A stretch of DNA of 64,000 bases from assembly GCA_942159475.1 (NCBI GenBank), contig OW804095.1:58866773-58930772 (forward strand). The letters run 5' to 3'. Made by a program: the position numbers and the translations under genes. The notes under the pieces are model-generated. The model saw only the letters and a list, made by a program, of their open reading frames with translations. It was not told the origin of the DNA and did no database searches. Below are positions 10,347-23,416 of the stretch, one piece after another (position 1 is the stretch's first letter; each line of letters begins with the position of its first letter). The stretch comes from Sthenelais limicola (taxonomy: Eukaryota > Annelida > Polychaeta > Phyllodocida > Sigalionidae).

Positions 10347-11853
10347 TATGAATCGTTGAATCTATATATTATATCAGAATTTAAAATAATCATAATTATT
10401 AAATACATAATTAAGTACGAACTGGTGATAGTATATATTCTGGTGCCAACTGGAACATTCGGACTTTTGATTTATTGATTAGAGAAGATAGATCTAGTTT
10501 GATATGTCTACCATCATTACTCTTACACTACTTAATTACTTGCATAATATTGTCTATACTACATTGATTCCAACGTTAAAGGCATGTGATAGATCATAAA
10601 TGTAAAAATTATATTTATAAATATTCATTTTGTGGGGACTGAGACCATGTTATATTTTACAATCTTTCCTACATGTATGTGATCGCAGGGATTCAACTCG
10701 CCTATGTACATATATACTTTCATTCCAAAATCGAAGGGGTGCATTCATCATGTCGGTGCTGCTTGTAGCGTTATTAACGACGAATGGCTTTAAACATTCC
10801 TAAAAACAAAGGCGTTTGGTATACGCCAAATATATACACGTGTACGAAACGATACTAGTATATAATGTAACAGCATGAGTTCAGTTATTTTGTTCGTTTA
10901 CACTTACAGTAATCTCGTGTTCTAGATGAAGAGCTTTTTCTCTAGATCATGAACAATTTCATTTGTACCGCTGAATATTATTACATCAAAACCATACCAA
11001 TAAGTACTATATATCATTACAGTTGAATAGTAACCCTTCTCTCGATGGCAAACCTTTGCATGCCCAAGGCCAGTCATCAGTTAAATAATAGTCCCAGTCC
11101 CATGCAAGAGAACTGACAAAGGTATATTTGTATCAAATTGCATAAAGAAATGGATGCAGGGGGGATATGGGCTTAAGGACTTCGCTATGTAGTGGCGACT
11201 CGAAAAGAAATGGTTGTGGATTTGTACCAATTTTTAACATTTACTTCTCCCAAAGGCATCATATCTGATGAGATATGTTAATAGGTTAATGTATAATCAT
11301 TACCAACGTGTAGTTTATGGAGAGAAGGACGACTGTAGTTAAGATAAAGAAGAGAAGGACGACTGTAGTTAAATCTGTTTATAGGCATCATATAATTATA
11401 CACTAATCAAGAATCACGTTTTAAAAGGTTTTAGATTCAAATCATACAGGAAATGTTTCTGGCATAATAGAAAACCCTTCAGAAGGGTCGAGGGCAGTGA
11501 TTCCCCTACCCCTAGCTCAAAATTATTAACAGCTTTGTGGTAATAGGAACTAGTTTGTATCAATATCCCAACAAATATTTATGTATGTGTGGAGGGGCAA
11601 TCCTTTATAATAGAGGATGAATACATTTATTTTTGTCTGTCCAGATTTGTAGATTACTACGGTTAACAGATTATAGATGTTAATAAAAAATATAAAGATA
11701 TATTCTGCAGTTTGCTTTAATTGTTTAACCTTTATCTCGCTTACTGCTCTCTATAATTTTGATGTGATATTTATCAATAAGTATTTAGGACAAGTCTAGT
11801 GTCTTTCATAGACTTTCTTTAATTGTGAAATGCTTGGACATCTTCAACCATGA
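10347..11853. other. Convergent intergenic spacer, no gene
   Basis: A/T-rich. Contains a 22-bp near-tandem repeat (AGAGAAGGACGACTGTAGTT...) at 11321 and 11351. Downstream of the thyroglobulin-domain gene's stop, the minus strand has ATTAAA near 11816-11821 and AATAAA near 11628, both candidate poly(A) signals. Confidence 0.5.
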
Positions 11854-14800
11854 TTAGCATCTAAGTGTGTCCATGAGATGAATTGGCACTGAGGGAATAT
11901 CGAAACGTTGCTGCCCTCTCTCGTCAGCGCAGAAGCACACGCTACCGATACATTGCCTTGCTTCGTAGCGACCTACATCGTCGCAGTTAAACTTCAAACC
12001 AATGATTTTTCGCAAGCTGTAGGCATATTTGTCTCTGGCACAACCTTAGATAAAGGAAAAAATATCATAAATCTCTCCAGTGTCACTTTACTGCTAGATA
12101 CCTACATCTTCCAGGCTTTACTTACTATTTAATTAAGCCTTTCCGAAATATAGCCTCAAGTGATTCACATTTTTTCTATTACCAAATAACACCAATCTAA
12201 CCCAAGACGGACCCAGACTACATGAAACTACATTATAGGTGGTTAGGAATGTAATCATAATACATATATTCATTTTTCTGGAGTTTATGATATCACAATG
12301 ACTGAGTATCGAGAGCCAGCCATGATTCTTCGAATTTAATACTTACGACAGTCACTTTCTCCATTCCTGAAAGTCCTGTAACCCCGTAGACCATTTCCAT
12401 TAAAGTCAACACAGGCACAGCTGCAAGATAAAATATTGACATGTTCCATTCATAAAGTGAACAAGTTGGGCAAACGATCCACTGATTAAACAACATGTTT
12501 AAAGATGTTATAATTATTAAAAACAATCTACTACCACCAAGGTATATAACCGTACCTATACAAAATTATAGAACGCTGCCTTTGTCCTATTTTTTGGTAT
12601 CCGCAAGAGGTACCTATGATTTCGTCACTTGACGGAGTATTTTGACTCGATGCCGGAAGGAATTGTCAAATTGCAGACTATAAAGAAGTCTTGAATTTAA
12701 GTGAATGGGTTGATAAAACATTGTTATATTGACTTTAAATGGAAGCATTTTATTCAGTGAAACAAAATTCTAAATAATATCTTAAGAGGTTTCTAATGTT
12801 ATCCCCAATCCTTAATCTTCATAAATGAATGTTCCAATCCAAACCTTGAGATGTGTGATTTTGTATAGGCTGGTATAGACCTTCAGATCCCACACTAATC
12901 TGCAACCATCATGTTGTCTCATGGGTGTCGAAATGAGTAATAGAAACATTTAGAGACTCTTAAAAATGACTACTTATTATGTGTGATTAAATACCTTATT
13001 GTGGGATCCCGAACGCCCCAAATACCCCGAAATGGTAACCTAAATTTCAAAATTTTCGGGGGTATGCCCCTGACCTTCGCAGAGCTATAATTCCACCCAG
13101 GCTATTGAAAGACCCAGATCCCCCCCCCCCCTTGTCAGACCAGCCTATACGGGTCTGGGTGGTCATTGAGTGTAATGGAGTCCGTGGTCACACTTCGATT
13201 ATGTAATGAATATTAGTACCAGATTTAATCCAGTCAGTCCAAGAATCGCCATTGCCAAACAAAATGGAAAATATTTTCAAACAAAAACTCACACTTTGTC
13301 ACCGCATCTCGTCGATAGGTAGTTTCCCGTTTTCTCTTCGCATTGAGCGAAATAATTTCCTTGCCTCATATAGATGGCTCGCCTCTGAGCGCAAGCTAAG
13401 CGGGAAAAAATATTATGCGATGTATCATAATATTGCAAAGAGGTCGCGACTCTCATGAACCCATTGTTCGTCTTAACATTCTCAGATGAAAAATCTACAT
13501 GAATACAGTATATTTTGAATATAAGAAATTCACGCCCATTATGGTGAGTTTCAGATTTTAATGATTAAGGAAAATCTTAATTAGATGTATCTATACATGA
13601 TTTAATACACAAATGATTGCTTTCCTAAAAAAAAGCCCAATGTTCGAGTAAAGCGTACCACATGTCATGTTGTGATCTGGGTTTTGTCCTATCTCAAAGC
13701 TCATGCTGTACTCGGAAAAGTATCGACCCGTGTATTTATCAACGCATCCACAGCTGTAAAATGAAATGTACCGTTGATGCGCTTATTATACATATTGTTA
13801 CATACAGCTTATTATACATATTGTTACATACAGCTTATTATACATATTGTTACATATATATGTATACATATTTTTACTGTTAATAATTGTCATAATATAT
13901 ATCTCTCTCGGAATAATATTCCCCTGCAGAAGACGTTATATCATCAGTTTACATCTTAGTTATGCCCTCTGGTAGGATTATGATGATGAGATCTAAAGGA
14001 CACCCGGATAGGACAACTGTACGTAGGGCAACTCAAAATGTAAAACAAGGATGTTGAATCTTTTTTGAGGTCAAATAACTTGAATTAGTTTAAATCATTC
14101 CCTGAGTTAGTCATGTTGACAACCAGATTCAATATTATGACCCAGAATATCAACGGGAGGAAACTTGAAATAGTAGGCGGGTAAGTGACATTATTTCACG
14201 AGTTGGTGGAAGTTTCACATAACAACACTGCCTAGGTCTGTTTTATCATAACCGGAATATTGCCTTTAGTATTAATAGTGTACTATACTACGTTTAACAC
14301 TGTCTTCTGGACTTATCACAGTAGTTTGGATCCTTCTCGGTCATTTTAAGCCCATTTGCAGATAAAAGCATCTTTGTCAATAACATTATGAACGTCATAA
14401 GAGATCCATCTGTTTATTCTATGCCTTGGTAAGAGCTTTGTACACCAATGAAATAATTAACATCTACAACTGATAAAGTACCCCCAGAGGAGTTGTAGAT
14501 CAAGTACCAATAATAATCAAATCTCTAGTTTGAATGTCTGTGTGTAATGCAGTAAAGATTGTGTATCATGCAGTAAAGAGTATGAGTCCCCCTGCCAATG
14601 TAGTTCTTCAAGAGGATTCCTATATAATTTAGTCGTAGATATAACGTCTATGGAAAATTTAATACTAGTACTACTCACTTCGTTTGGGGATTAAAAGGGT
14701 TCCGTCCACATTGCCTGGCTTTGTAATTTCCATCGCTATCACATTGAATACCGTCAGGGTCGGCGTCAGCCAGTCTCCCCGATTCAATATCTTGCCGGAT

Positions 14801-15582
14801 CCTAATTTTCTCACTATAACACATTGCTATTTGGTAAAAACAAGGTTTATACATTGGTGAAATGAAGACAACTAAATTCAATTCAAATAACACTTGCCTT
14901 TATGCTCTACATGTATTATACTGGGGATATATTTAACGTTTTCTACTGTAGATACAAAATCAAGAATTTGTCAGTCTCATTTATTGCTTATCTTGCGTGA
15001 GTTTAAAATATAATGATGTAATGATAAGATTATAATATCTATAGATCACATGGATAGTGTTAGTTCCTTTTATAGACGTGACAGCTTGATGTTTAAAAAC
15101 ATGGTATACGAGTATACAAAATTAATGCCACTCGTTTCAAGATATTGTCAAATTTATGCCTTATAAGTTTAATAAAATACAAAAATGTATAATTATACAA
15201 TATACATACTATACTACATTCAGTTCCTGATATAGCCGCAAAAATACAAGAAAGGGTTAGAGTAAAACTCTAAACTTCAACAGAAATAGAATCGGATGAG
15301 AATGCATCGAGACTTACGTTTGGCTACACACCGTCTTCCTTCACAATCCATGCCATGTCCACATTCATCTCTTCCCCTTGGTTCACATCTTTGACCAAGA
15401 CCTGAAGATGAAATTGGCTGTAGCAATTGAAGCGAACCAATTTTCCAACTATATTAATTAAATGTATTTCATACTGCATGTAATAGTTCTATAATAGTTA
15501 AAATAAGAGAAACATTACCTATCATGCGACAATTCGCCACACCAATGGCTACGAGGAGGGTTAACACCGCAATTATCCTCAT
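11854..15582 (-). CDS. Secreted protein with two thyroglobulin type-1 domains, 5 coding exons
   Basis: Exons 15519-15582, 15318-15401, 14679-14826, 12347-12420 and 11854-12044 sum to 561 bases (186 residues plus stop); all four GT-AG junctions restore frame (phases 1, 1, 2, 1). Exon 1 is a signal peptide, MRIIAVLTLLVAIGVANC. Exon 2 is a small four-Cys segment (RC-x7-C-x5-C-x4-C). Exons 3-4 form a thyroglobulin type-1 domain (Cys 52 to 123): QCDSDGNYKARQC, then CACVDFNGNG. Exon 5 is a second one (Cys 125 to 186): NCDDVGRYEARQC, then CFCADERGQ, ending on its sixth Cys. Both have six Cys, but the usual Trp of the CWCV motif is replaced (CACV, CFCA). Such domains often inhibit cysteine or other proteases; that role is inference here. 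I do not recognise a specific orthologue. Confidence 0.85.
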
Positions 15583-16033
15583 CCTTAAGGTTCCCTGTGT
15601 ATAATAAGTAAATAAATTAATGGAATTAAAAGGGAGGCAACTTCCATACATCCATGTGGGTAATATTTAAGGCATCGTAGTGCATGCAAGACAAACGCCT
15701 ATAATAGATACTCACAGTGTTGGTGATTTCTCTGTTGATGTCAGAGAGTGTCCATAAACAGATTTGATACGGGTGCAGCAGTGATATATGCCTTAGATTT
15801 ACAGTTATCAATCACAATCTGTGTGTGCATATGATAAGGAGCAAACCTACTTACCAGTGGTTGATGGTTGGTGAATGTATGCAAGTAGGAACAGGACTCA
15901 ATACTGAATGCAAATCAAATTCGTCCGCAGATGGTGGTACGCCAGTGGTTGAGATGTATTTTCTTGGTTCTGAAATACTGCACCTTAAATAAGGCAACCC
16001 ACCTACCGTATTTCCCTCACAAATATATTCCAC
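15583..16033 (-). promoter_or_regulatory. Probable 5'UTR intron and promoter of the thyroglobulin-domain gene
   Basis: On the minus strand an acceptor-like TTATACACAG lies just before the ATG exon (15598), and donor-like GTAAGT sites follow at 15854 (CTG|GTAAGTAGG) and GTGAGT near 15716, suggesting a spliced leader exon. A TATA-like CTTATTTAAGG lies at about 15984-15994. The arrangement suggests a start near 15950, but this rests on consensus alone. Confidence 0.3.
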
Positions 16034-16260
16034 GGATGAAATATGTAAAATGAATCTGACCCCATTCAGATGATAAAAACCGTTTTTGGTTTTTTATTAG
16101 CCTACGATTTCAGACCAAAGGCATTTACAATAATTATTGTTCAATACAAAAAATGCTTGTTCACATTGTGAATATTTTCTAGCGTTGTCTTTCAAAAACA
16201 ACTTTGTTAGTGGTTATCAATGACTGCTACATAAATCTAAAGAGAATAAACAAAGATTAG

Positions 16261-16925
16261 AAAATACATCCTAGGATTCACCAGAAGACCTAAATCGGGG
16301 GACAATCGGGAGGCAAATCGGCTGTGTGTGTGCAGGGCTAAGGGGGACCCACACATGAATTGACATGGGCCGATTTCAAAACAGAGCCGATTTCAGCACT
16401 CCCGATGATTAAAAATGTGAAATCGGGACTTTTTTTCAGACCCAAACATGCCCAATCTGACCTCCGATTCCTGTTTTGGCCCACACATGCACAATTCTGG
16501 GCCGATTTGGGGGCCGATTCTCGATTTGTGACTAATTTTCGTGTGGCACATCACATGTAGAAAAAATTATTCTAAAACAAATATTAAAGTTACTATCATT
16601 AGGAACTGCTTTTCGAATATGGTGGTATCTCAAAATCCAGCTTTGGTGACTTGTGACACTGGGCTAGACCCACACATACATAATTAAAAAAAAACCTGCC
16701 CCGATTTCAAATGACCAGCCCCGATTTCAAATATGAAAAATCAGAATCGGCCAGAATCCCTAATCGGCCAGGATTTTTCTTATAAATCGGGAGGCAAAAA
16801 CTCAATCGGGAGACAAAAATGCGCCGATTCGTCTCCCGATTTGAAATGAAATCCTAGGATTCATCGGGAGTCCCAAATCGGGATTCAAATCGGCTTAGAA
16901 TCAGCCATGTGTGGGCCCCCCTTTT
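16261..16925. repeat. Nested inverted repeat element rich in CCGATTT / AAATCGG modules
   Basis: A module of CCCACACATG, GCCGATTT, CCCGATT and GAATCCTAGGAT appears in both orientations. The arm GGGGGACCCACACATG at 16342-16357 is mirrored by CATGTGTGGGCCCCCC at 16906-16921, and ATCCTAGGATTCA occurs at both about 16268 and 16851. Further CCCACACAT copies lie at about 16480 and 16668. This looks like a MITE with terminal inverted repeats that has nested into itself. No protein is encoded. Confidence 0.7.
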
Positions 16926-19900
16926 GACGTTGCTGTGTAAAACTATGTAAGAAAATGTTACAAATATCTCAATTACAAGTGTTTTGTCGTATACATACGG
17001 TACGGGAACTTGGAAAGCCAAGGAGTGTCTTCCTCAAGTGATGGTATGTGTTCGCCGGAGACAGGACCAACATACCAGAACCCTTCCTTGTATTTACACT
17101 GTACAAGTAGGCAGATTTACTTAGATTGCCCCTCTGAATTACAAAGGCATCTGCGAATGTTCACCTCGATACATGACACCATTCGGCATAAGTGCTACTT
17201 ACTTTGATATATTAATCTATTGTTTAGAAGTTTGGTACCCACGCAGATTTATTTAGCATAGATATTTTGGGACAAAATCTGGTTCCTGTTAATCTATCTG
17301 CAAAGCCGCACAGAAGACGGTAGCCGGTGCCAGAATAACGGTGTCATCAAAATTTGAAGTGTATTACAATCTCTGATTTGCTTGTGGGTTTTTACCAAAT
17401 TAAAATTAGTAGGGGCTTTCTTGCATTTATTCCACCGTAATTTCTCCTTTACACTCCTTTACAATGATAGCATCAGATTATCATGATATACAGTACTCTG
17501 GACAGTTTTAAGCATCCGGCACAGTTTACAACTTTTTAACAAGTTTCTAGAACAACCACTTTCGAGACGCGTTGCTTATCCTACTTCTGATAGAATATAG
17601 TTACATTACAATTTGAGGGAGACTTTTCTCTCAATGTTTCGAAAGCGTCAGCATGTGTGCTTTCAATATGTCATTGTGCATGGTGCATATATGGTTTATA
17701 TATATGCGTATCAATTGCCAATATGGCGTAAAAGATACTTTTTGTTTCACAAACTTAACATACATCCCATTATAGAATTTTCCAAGTGGACCGTTGCCCA
17801 GCAAAAGTATACTTCAGTGATCGATGTAACATGCTTGGGCACAGTGGGTAAACATTCGACAAAACTGTGAGTACCTACAATACTTGCTATGCGGGTAAAT
17901 ACGCACTCCTTAAATTATGGTCACGCTGAACGTTGAAGGCTCGTATTCCTTATTCTCATTCAACAATTAAATCTCTAAACCTCACATTTAAAAAGAATCA
18001 CTTCTTTTCCCAGATTGAGACGTTTTGAACTTAAATGTTCAAAGAATTAGAATTAGTTTTAGTTTTTTTTTCAAGTCACCTTTTCCTAAAGTTTTCCTAG
18101 AAAAATAAAAAATATGTAATTGAAACCCACACAGGAAATAATTTTTTACCTGATTATTTAACCCATTTCCCCCCAAAAGGGTAAGAACAATAAATTGGGG
18201 GTCATCGGTTTTATTTGCACCATGAGAACAACTTTACCCACGAGGTCACATTTAGTTCTTTTTCAAATTAAGAAATACGGATTTAAATTTCTCCATTCAT
18301 CATCTGAATACATTTATGTATAATGTACAGAACAAAGTTATATAGATGTTAAGCTTACCAGGCCGGATGTTTCCGGTTTGGAGTTTTTGCAATTATGGGA
18401 AACTGGTGAAAATGAAAATGTGCTTCAGCAAGAATAGATTAATTATTCATTTCTATATTTTGTGATTTAAAGACATGCATAACGCCACGCATATGTTTCG
18501 ATGTTTCCAAACACCCCTTATGGAATTCTCCACTGGAAGATCTGGTGCCAAGGAAAAGAGTTGAATGTGGTTAAGCAAAGGGTTTTCCAGATTCTTGACA
18601 GGCAGATCACGAACGCTTTCTCTGCAAAACAACAGGTGGCAGTAGAATGGAGCATGGGTCATGTAACACACCCAACTTCCTATAAGGCACATTCATATTA
18701 TCGAATCATAGTATGGACATTGTGGTTTTTTTTATAAAGAATAAAGTTCTCTCTTTCCCATTTGGGATATTTGCAGGTCTTTAATCGAGATTACGTTATC
18801 ACGGAAGTCATTAAAACGGTGGTGATCGGCAATGTCTATTCATATCTGCCTTATTCAGTGTAAACCGATTTTGGGGGCCGAAGCCAAAACTGATTTGGCA
18901 TTCATATATTCGTCATCAATGTCATACTTGTGATGCGTTACAGGAAAATGAGTCACAAGTCGCAAAATTGATATTTTTAAAAGTGATTCATTCACAAGAT
19001 CTCTTTGTTAGAATGTTCTCATCTTTGGGCTGCTAAATACATGTAGGCTACTAAATTTCAGGAAAGTGTATTAAAAATATCTATGCATTTCCAAGGTCAT
19101 CCTATAGAGTATATTTAGCTACTTTACTACAAAACATCCACCCAGAAATATTGGAAACATTTTTTTGCAAAATAAAACATCAAATTTAAATTATAGAAAT
19201 ACTTATTAGATTTCCTACTGTTTACCATCATTGGAATCCGCTCGATCTAATCTTTTCAAATAGGATGATATCTCAAGATGCACATTTTGTGACTTGTGAC
19301 TCATTTTCCTAAAACAATTAAAGATTGAAATGATCCTGAAGCTTGAGGTAAACGAGATAAACTTTCCAACGCGAATCCCGATCACGAATCTCCTGAATCA
19401 CAGTAGTAGTCATATTGGCCACCCCGGGCTGCCTATTACCGGATAACTAATAGCTCATTGAGCAGCCTATTGAATAACTAATAGTTGTTTTGAGCAGCCT
19501 ATGGGGCCAATCACATATGTATCTTGTTTTAAATAACAAGGAGATGGTCTGTTCACAAAAAGGATTCAATTAGTTTCTTTAACATCCATAGTGCGCATTG
19601 CTATAGGCTATTCAGGATCATCCTTATTATGGTACACATGAATCGACAGTTTTTAGTTTGTATTTTAAGGTAACGCTATACGTGGAGTGTGAAAAGTATG
19701 ATGTCCACCTCAATAGGTTTGTTTGTTTTAAATCTTTTTATTCAGCTTGACATTGTGCACACTTACATTTTTCTCTGACGAAGCTGACTACAAATTTGAT
19801 GATAAGTTATATACAGTCCATCATTTGTTCTAATACTTTTTAGAAAACGTTTTCATTACATTTACATCATCTATGTAATATAATAGGGTAAAACGATAAG

Positions 19901-20060
19901 AATGGATAAAAACTAACACCCGCGCGCGTCAAAATAATTCCAATATACCTATTACCCTAGGTTTGTTCAATTTATTTTAGTTGTCCTATTCATCAACCGA
20001 CTCCAGGCATTTTAACATTTAACTACCTTACACACAAACAAATTCAATAATCATAACTAT
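16926..20060. other. No gene recognised; one small MITE-like repeat
   Basis: A/T-rich. At about 19414-19510 a 95-bp segment starts ATTGGCCACCCC and ends GGGGCCAAT, with three internal GCAGCCTATT-type copies, resembling a small inverted-repeat element. No other feature was supported. Confidence 0.45.
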
Positions 20061-20420
20061 TCACAAAGACCCTACCTCTGGTAATTTCCAGATTGAGGTA
20101 AACAGTTGTCTACAGAAGATTTTTACGCTGTTTTTAAATATGTTTGTGTCTTCCACCTCGAAGTTTCTAACTATCATTGGATAGGAGTTCCATAGTTGTT
20201 TGATTTTTCCAAACAAACTCATATGTATACTTTACTTCCTCCAGTTGTCCACCTCGAGTCTAAGTCCATATCTTTGTATGATTGTATGGTCTCACTAATT
20301 CCTCTGCAAAACTAAATTAACATAAATAAAGCATAAAATCTTTGTGAATGACGCCTGTAACAAAGTTGTGTTAATGCTGACCTTATATTGGCATCATAAT
20401 TCGGGAGCTTTTTTTTCGTT
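20061..20420 (-). mobile_element. LINE 3' ORF remnant
   Basis: The minus strand encodes GKIKQLWNSYPMIVRNFEVE followed by IFKNSVKIFCRQLF, the LWN.....FK..LK tail of CR1/Jockey-type ORF2 proteins. It is decayed, and only the C-terminal part is recognisable. Confidence 0.5.
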
Positions 20421-22699
20421 TTTATTCCATTAACTACAACTACTATTAATAACAAATATATTGTGCACAAATATATTGACGCTTCTATATAAAACGGGCC
20501 AAAGTCAAATTTATGTACAACGTCGATGGGTACTACTTTGCAAACTTTCTTAAAGTCGTAGATTTATATCGTCTTCTCTTTCTGGAATAGATCTACAAAA
20601 TAGATGTATTGGTACATGAAAATACTCGATGAATGATAAATACAAACGCTTAATACATTTGATCCTGAAAGTCTTTCAGTCTGTATTGGAATAGTTATAA
20701 CCGATGTGGTGCGACGGGCCGCAAAACGGAATGTCGAATACTGAAGAACACCCAAGGAGCCTCACCCGATAAAAGTGCTGTCGTCGGTTGTTTGTGTAAC
20801 ATTTTTTATCCATAACTGTCTGATGTTGATTTGAAATTTATCTAAGGCTAAATGGAATTTAGTTCGCACGCGATTCGACAAGTGTTACTTTTACATCACT
20901 GCAACAGTCCAAAAACTCCACAACGGATCACAACTAAGGGAAAAGGCAGGATTCAATTTATCTGTGCTGAGGAGTGAATTGCCCCGCACTCCATGAATAA
21001 TTGAAGAAATTTGGCATTGCTTTCCGGAGAATTCAGGCTGATATGAACTAATTAAGACGATAGACATAAAATTAATTCTTTTTGCGGACGCATTTACTCC
21101 TAGCCGTGATATAAATCAGTCTAAGTAGTTATTAAGGCCAGTATAATTTCGCCTAGGCCATAAAAGAAAAACACAGAATACGGGCAACACCTTCTATATT
21201 TACCCTGGTCTCTTCTCAATTAATGAGGTAAATCACCCATGAGTACAAATGATAAGTTGATTTGTTTAGGATTTATTTAGAAATAAATATAAATAACGTT
21301 ATTCGAAAGACCGAAATATCATGCTAGCGGCCAATTTTAGTTCCAAACACAAAAACTATTGGAATTGAATCAAATAACCCGGCACATCTGACTATATTAT
21401 GTAACGTACTTTATAACAAGAGCATCACAATCTGCCCTTTACAGCTTACTACCTCTAGCCTTAAGCTGCAATCCAGTATTAATGATTGAGTGAATTCCAA
21501 GATATCAAATAATTTGCTTACACTGAATTGAATTTACCATATGGGACACATATATATATATATATTTATAAGGTAGGTAACATTTAAAAAGATGCACAAA
21601 ATATACAAGTCATATATTATATACAGTACAAAAACACCTACAACACAGCTAGCTCCTTTTCTTGTCAGAAGGCTACCCGGATCATTGGAGACAGTGACTA
21701 GATCATACTCACATATTTTTGGGTCCTGCATATAAAGGAAGGTTGACAATGCAATTGGCCTGAACCAAGCAAAGCATGGTTTGTCTCACCATACACCTGA
21801 GTAGTAACATGAAACTACAACATTTCATAAAATGGGCATTGAAGGTTCAATTGTGATTATCCCGGTCCTGCTCAGCAGTCCTAAAGGCAACATCACAATA
21901 CTTTTATTCAAGCCCATGCACCCACCACCTATCACAGACAAAATCCAAAGTACTAACTCCTTACTATAACACTATATAAATGAATTTTCTAATTTATTTT
22001 TATATTAAGTTATATTTAATCCATCGAATATATTAATTTCAAAATACAAATCATATCAAGGTGGTAGTATCCACTTCTTTTGTCAGGAGGTGCGATCAAT
22101 AAATTATTGACTATATATAATTGTTTGTGTTTATTGTTACGAATTATTGTAAATATCATAGGCCAGTGAACCAAGTACCTTGCTTGCCACCCCTCTCCAA
22201 CTACATAACCAGCACAAAGACAACAGCAAATTTATATTGGAAGGATGTAAGGTGTTTAATGTCTGAAATGACGTCCTGTTCCAAGGCAGCGCAACTCTGG
22301 AACAAATTTAGAGACATGCACATATCATACAAATCTGCACCGACTCCAGAATCGACTTTAGACTTTAGACTTACATCGGCTAAAATAAAATTGGTCGTAT
22401 AATGTGATTTGGAAATATGAAAAATTCAACATAAGCAATGTTTATGACCAAAGGATATGTTTATAAGTAGACAGAATCCGTGCCTTGAAGCAATGAAATG
22501 TATTATTCAGCTTTCCCTATTCTCTAAGACCAGAGTCTCGATGCCCAGTTTTGTACCGAACATTTGAACAGGGCATCAGATCAATGTGAACACAGCCGCG
22601 CCGAGCTTAGGGGGAATCCTGAGTTATTGGTCAATGGTTGACGAATAAATATTCAAGTGCAGGACGTCTCGTCTTTGCGCAGCGTTTTTCTTTTCGAAG
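20421..22699. other. No host gene; (TA)n at 21551 and a possible LINE tail at 22121-22405
   Basis: A short (TA)n run lies at about 21551-21566. On the plus strand at 22280-22400 the peptide KAAQLWNKFRDMHISYKSAP, ending in a DFR.TSAK-type tail, resembles a LINE ORF2 C-terminus, weakly supported. Otherwise the stretch is A/T-rich with no coding signal. Confidence 0.4.
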
Positions 22700-22702
22700 T
22701 AA

Positions 22703-22801
22703 AGGCCCTAGCCCACTATTCAGATTCTCATGCGATTTTGTGCCGCCGAGGACCCTTTTCCATGAGAATCGCATGAAAATCGGCTTAGTGGACTAGGGCC
22801 T
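22703..22801. mobile_element. 99-bp MITE with TAA target duplication
   Basis: Terminal inverted repeats AGGCCCTAGCCCACTA (22703-22718) and TAGTGGACTAGGGCCT (22786-22801) match at 15 of 16 positions. They are flanked by TAA on both sides (22700-22702, 22802-22804). A 3-bp TWA duplication is typical of PIF/Harbinger elements. The interior is an imperfect palindrome around ATTCTCATGCGATTTT. No coding capacity. Confidence 0.75.
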
Positions 22802-22859
22802 TAACAGAGATTATAAAGAAATGTGTATTCGCGAGAATTTATAAGCTGGGAATGTAATA

Positions 22860-23050
22860 GCGGAACTCCACTAGAAGGGAAAACGGCGGCAACAAATTTG
22901 GTTGATGCCCACTAATTCGTTGCAACAAATCTCCACACACACATCTGACACTCCTCCACTTGCGTTTTCATTGCAAACATGAAATGAACTGTTGTTAGTG
23001 GGTAACAACAAAAAATTGTTGCTGCCGTTTTTCCCCTAGTGTAGTTCCGC
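22860..23050. mobile_element. 191-bp MITE with about 35-bp terminal inverted repeats and TA flanks
   Basis: The left end GCGGAACTCCACTAG and the right end CTAGTGTAGTTCCGC continue as an imperfect inverted repeat of about 35 bp (inner part GGCAACAA / TTGTTGC). TA flanks both ends (22858-22859 and 23051-23052), as in Tc1/mariner-type insertions. Non-coding. Confidence 0.75.
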
Positions 23051-23355
23051 TATAACGAGGCTATTTTCGCAATTTCAATTCTTGCTGAAGTTATACTTGA
23101 CTATTACATTTCAGTGTAGACTAAAGACGTCATGAAGCTGCACATTATGGGCACATTATCCTTTGTTGGAGATTGCCATAAGGGAATTAAGGTGGCAGCA
23201 TTGGTGAATAATGCATTAGCTGCGTCTTAGTAACGGGCTCCCATTCTCTTTTGAGCCCTTTTTCTCTCAGAAACCTTCCAGATGATTTATGTCAGTGGCA
23301 TACACAATTACATATTTATGCATTGTGTTAACATCTAATTCGAGATGTAACTTAC

Positions 23356-23416
23356 AAAGAAATTGTCAAGCAACGGGTACTTACATTGTAAGTACCCGTT
23401 GCTTGACAATTTCTTT
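23356..23416. repeat. Perfect 29-bp palindrome with 3-base ATT loop
   Basis: Arms 23356-23384 and 23388-23416 are exactly complementary (core CAACGGGTACTTAC / GTAAGTACCCGTTG). No mismatch occurs in 29 bp, so it is either young, maintained, or a sequencing/assembly fold-back. Confidence 0.9.
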
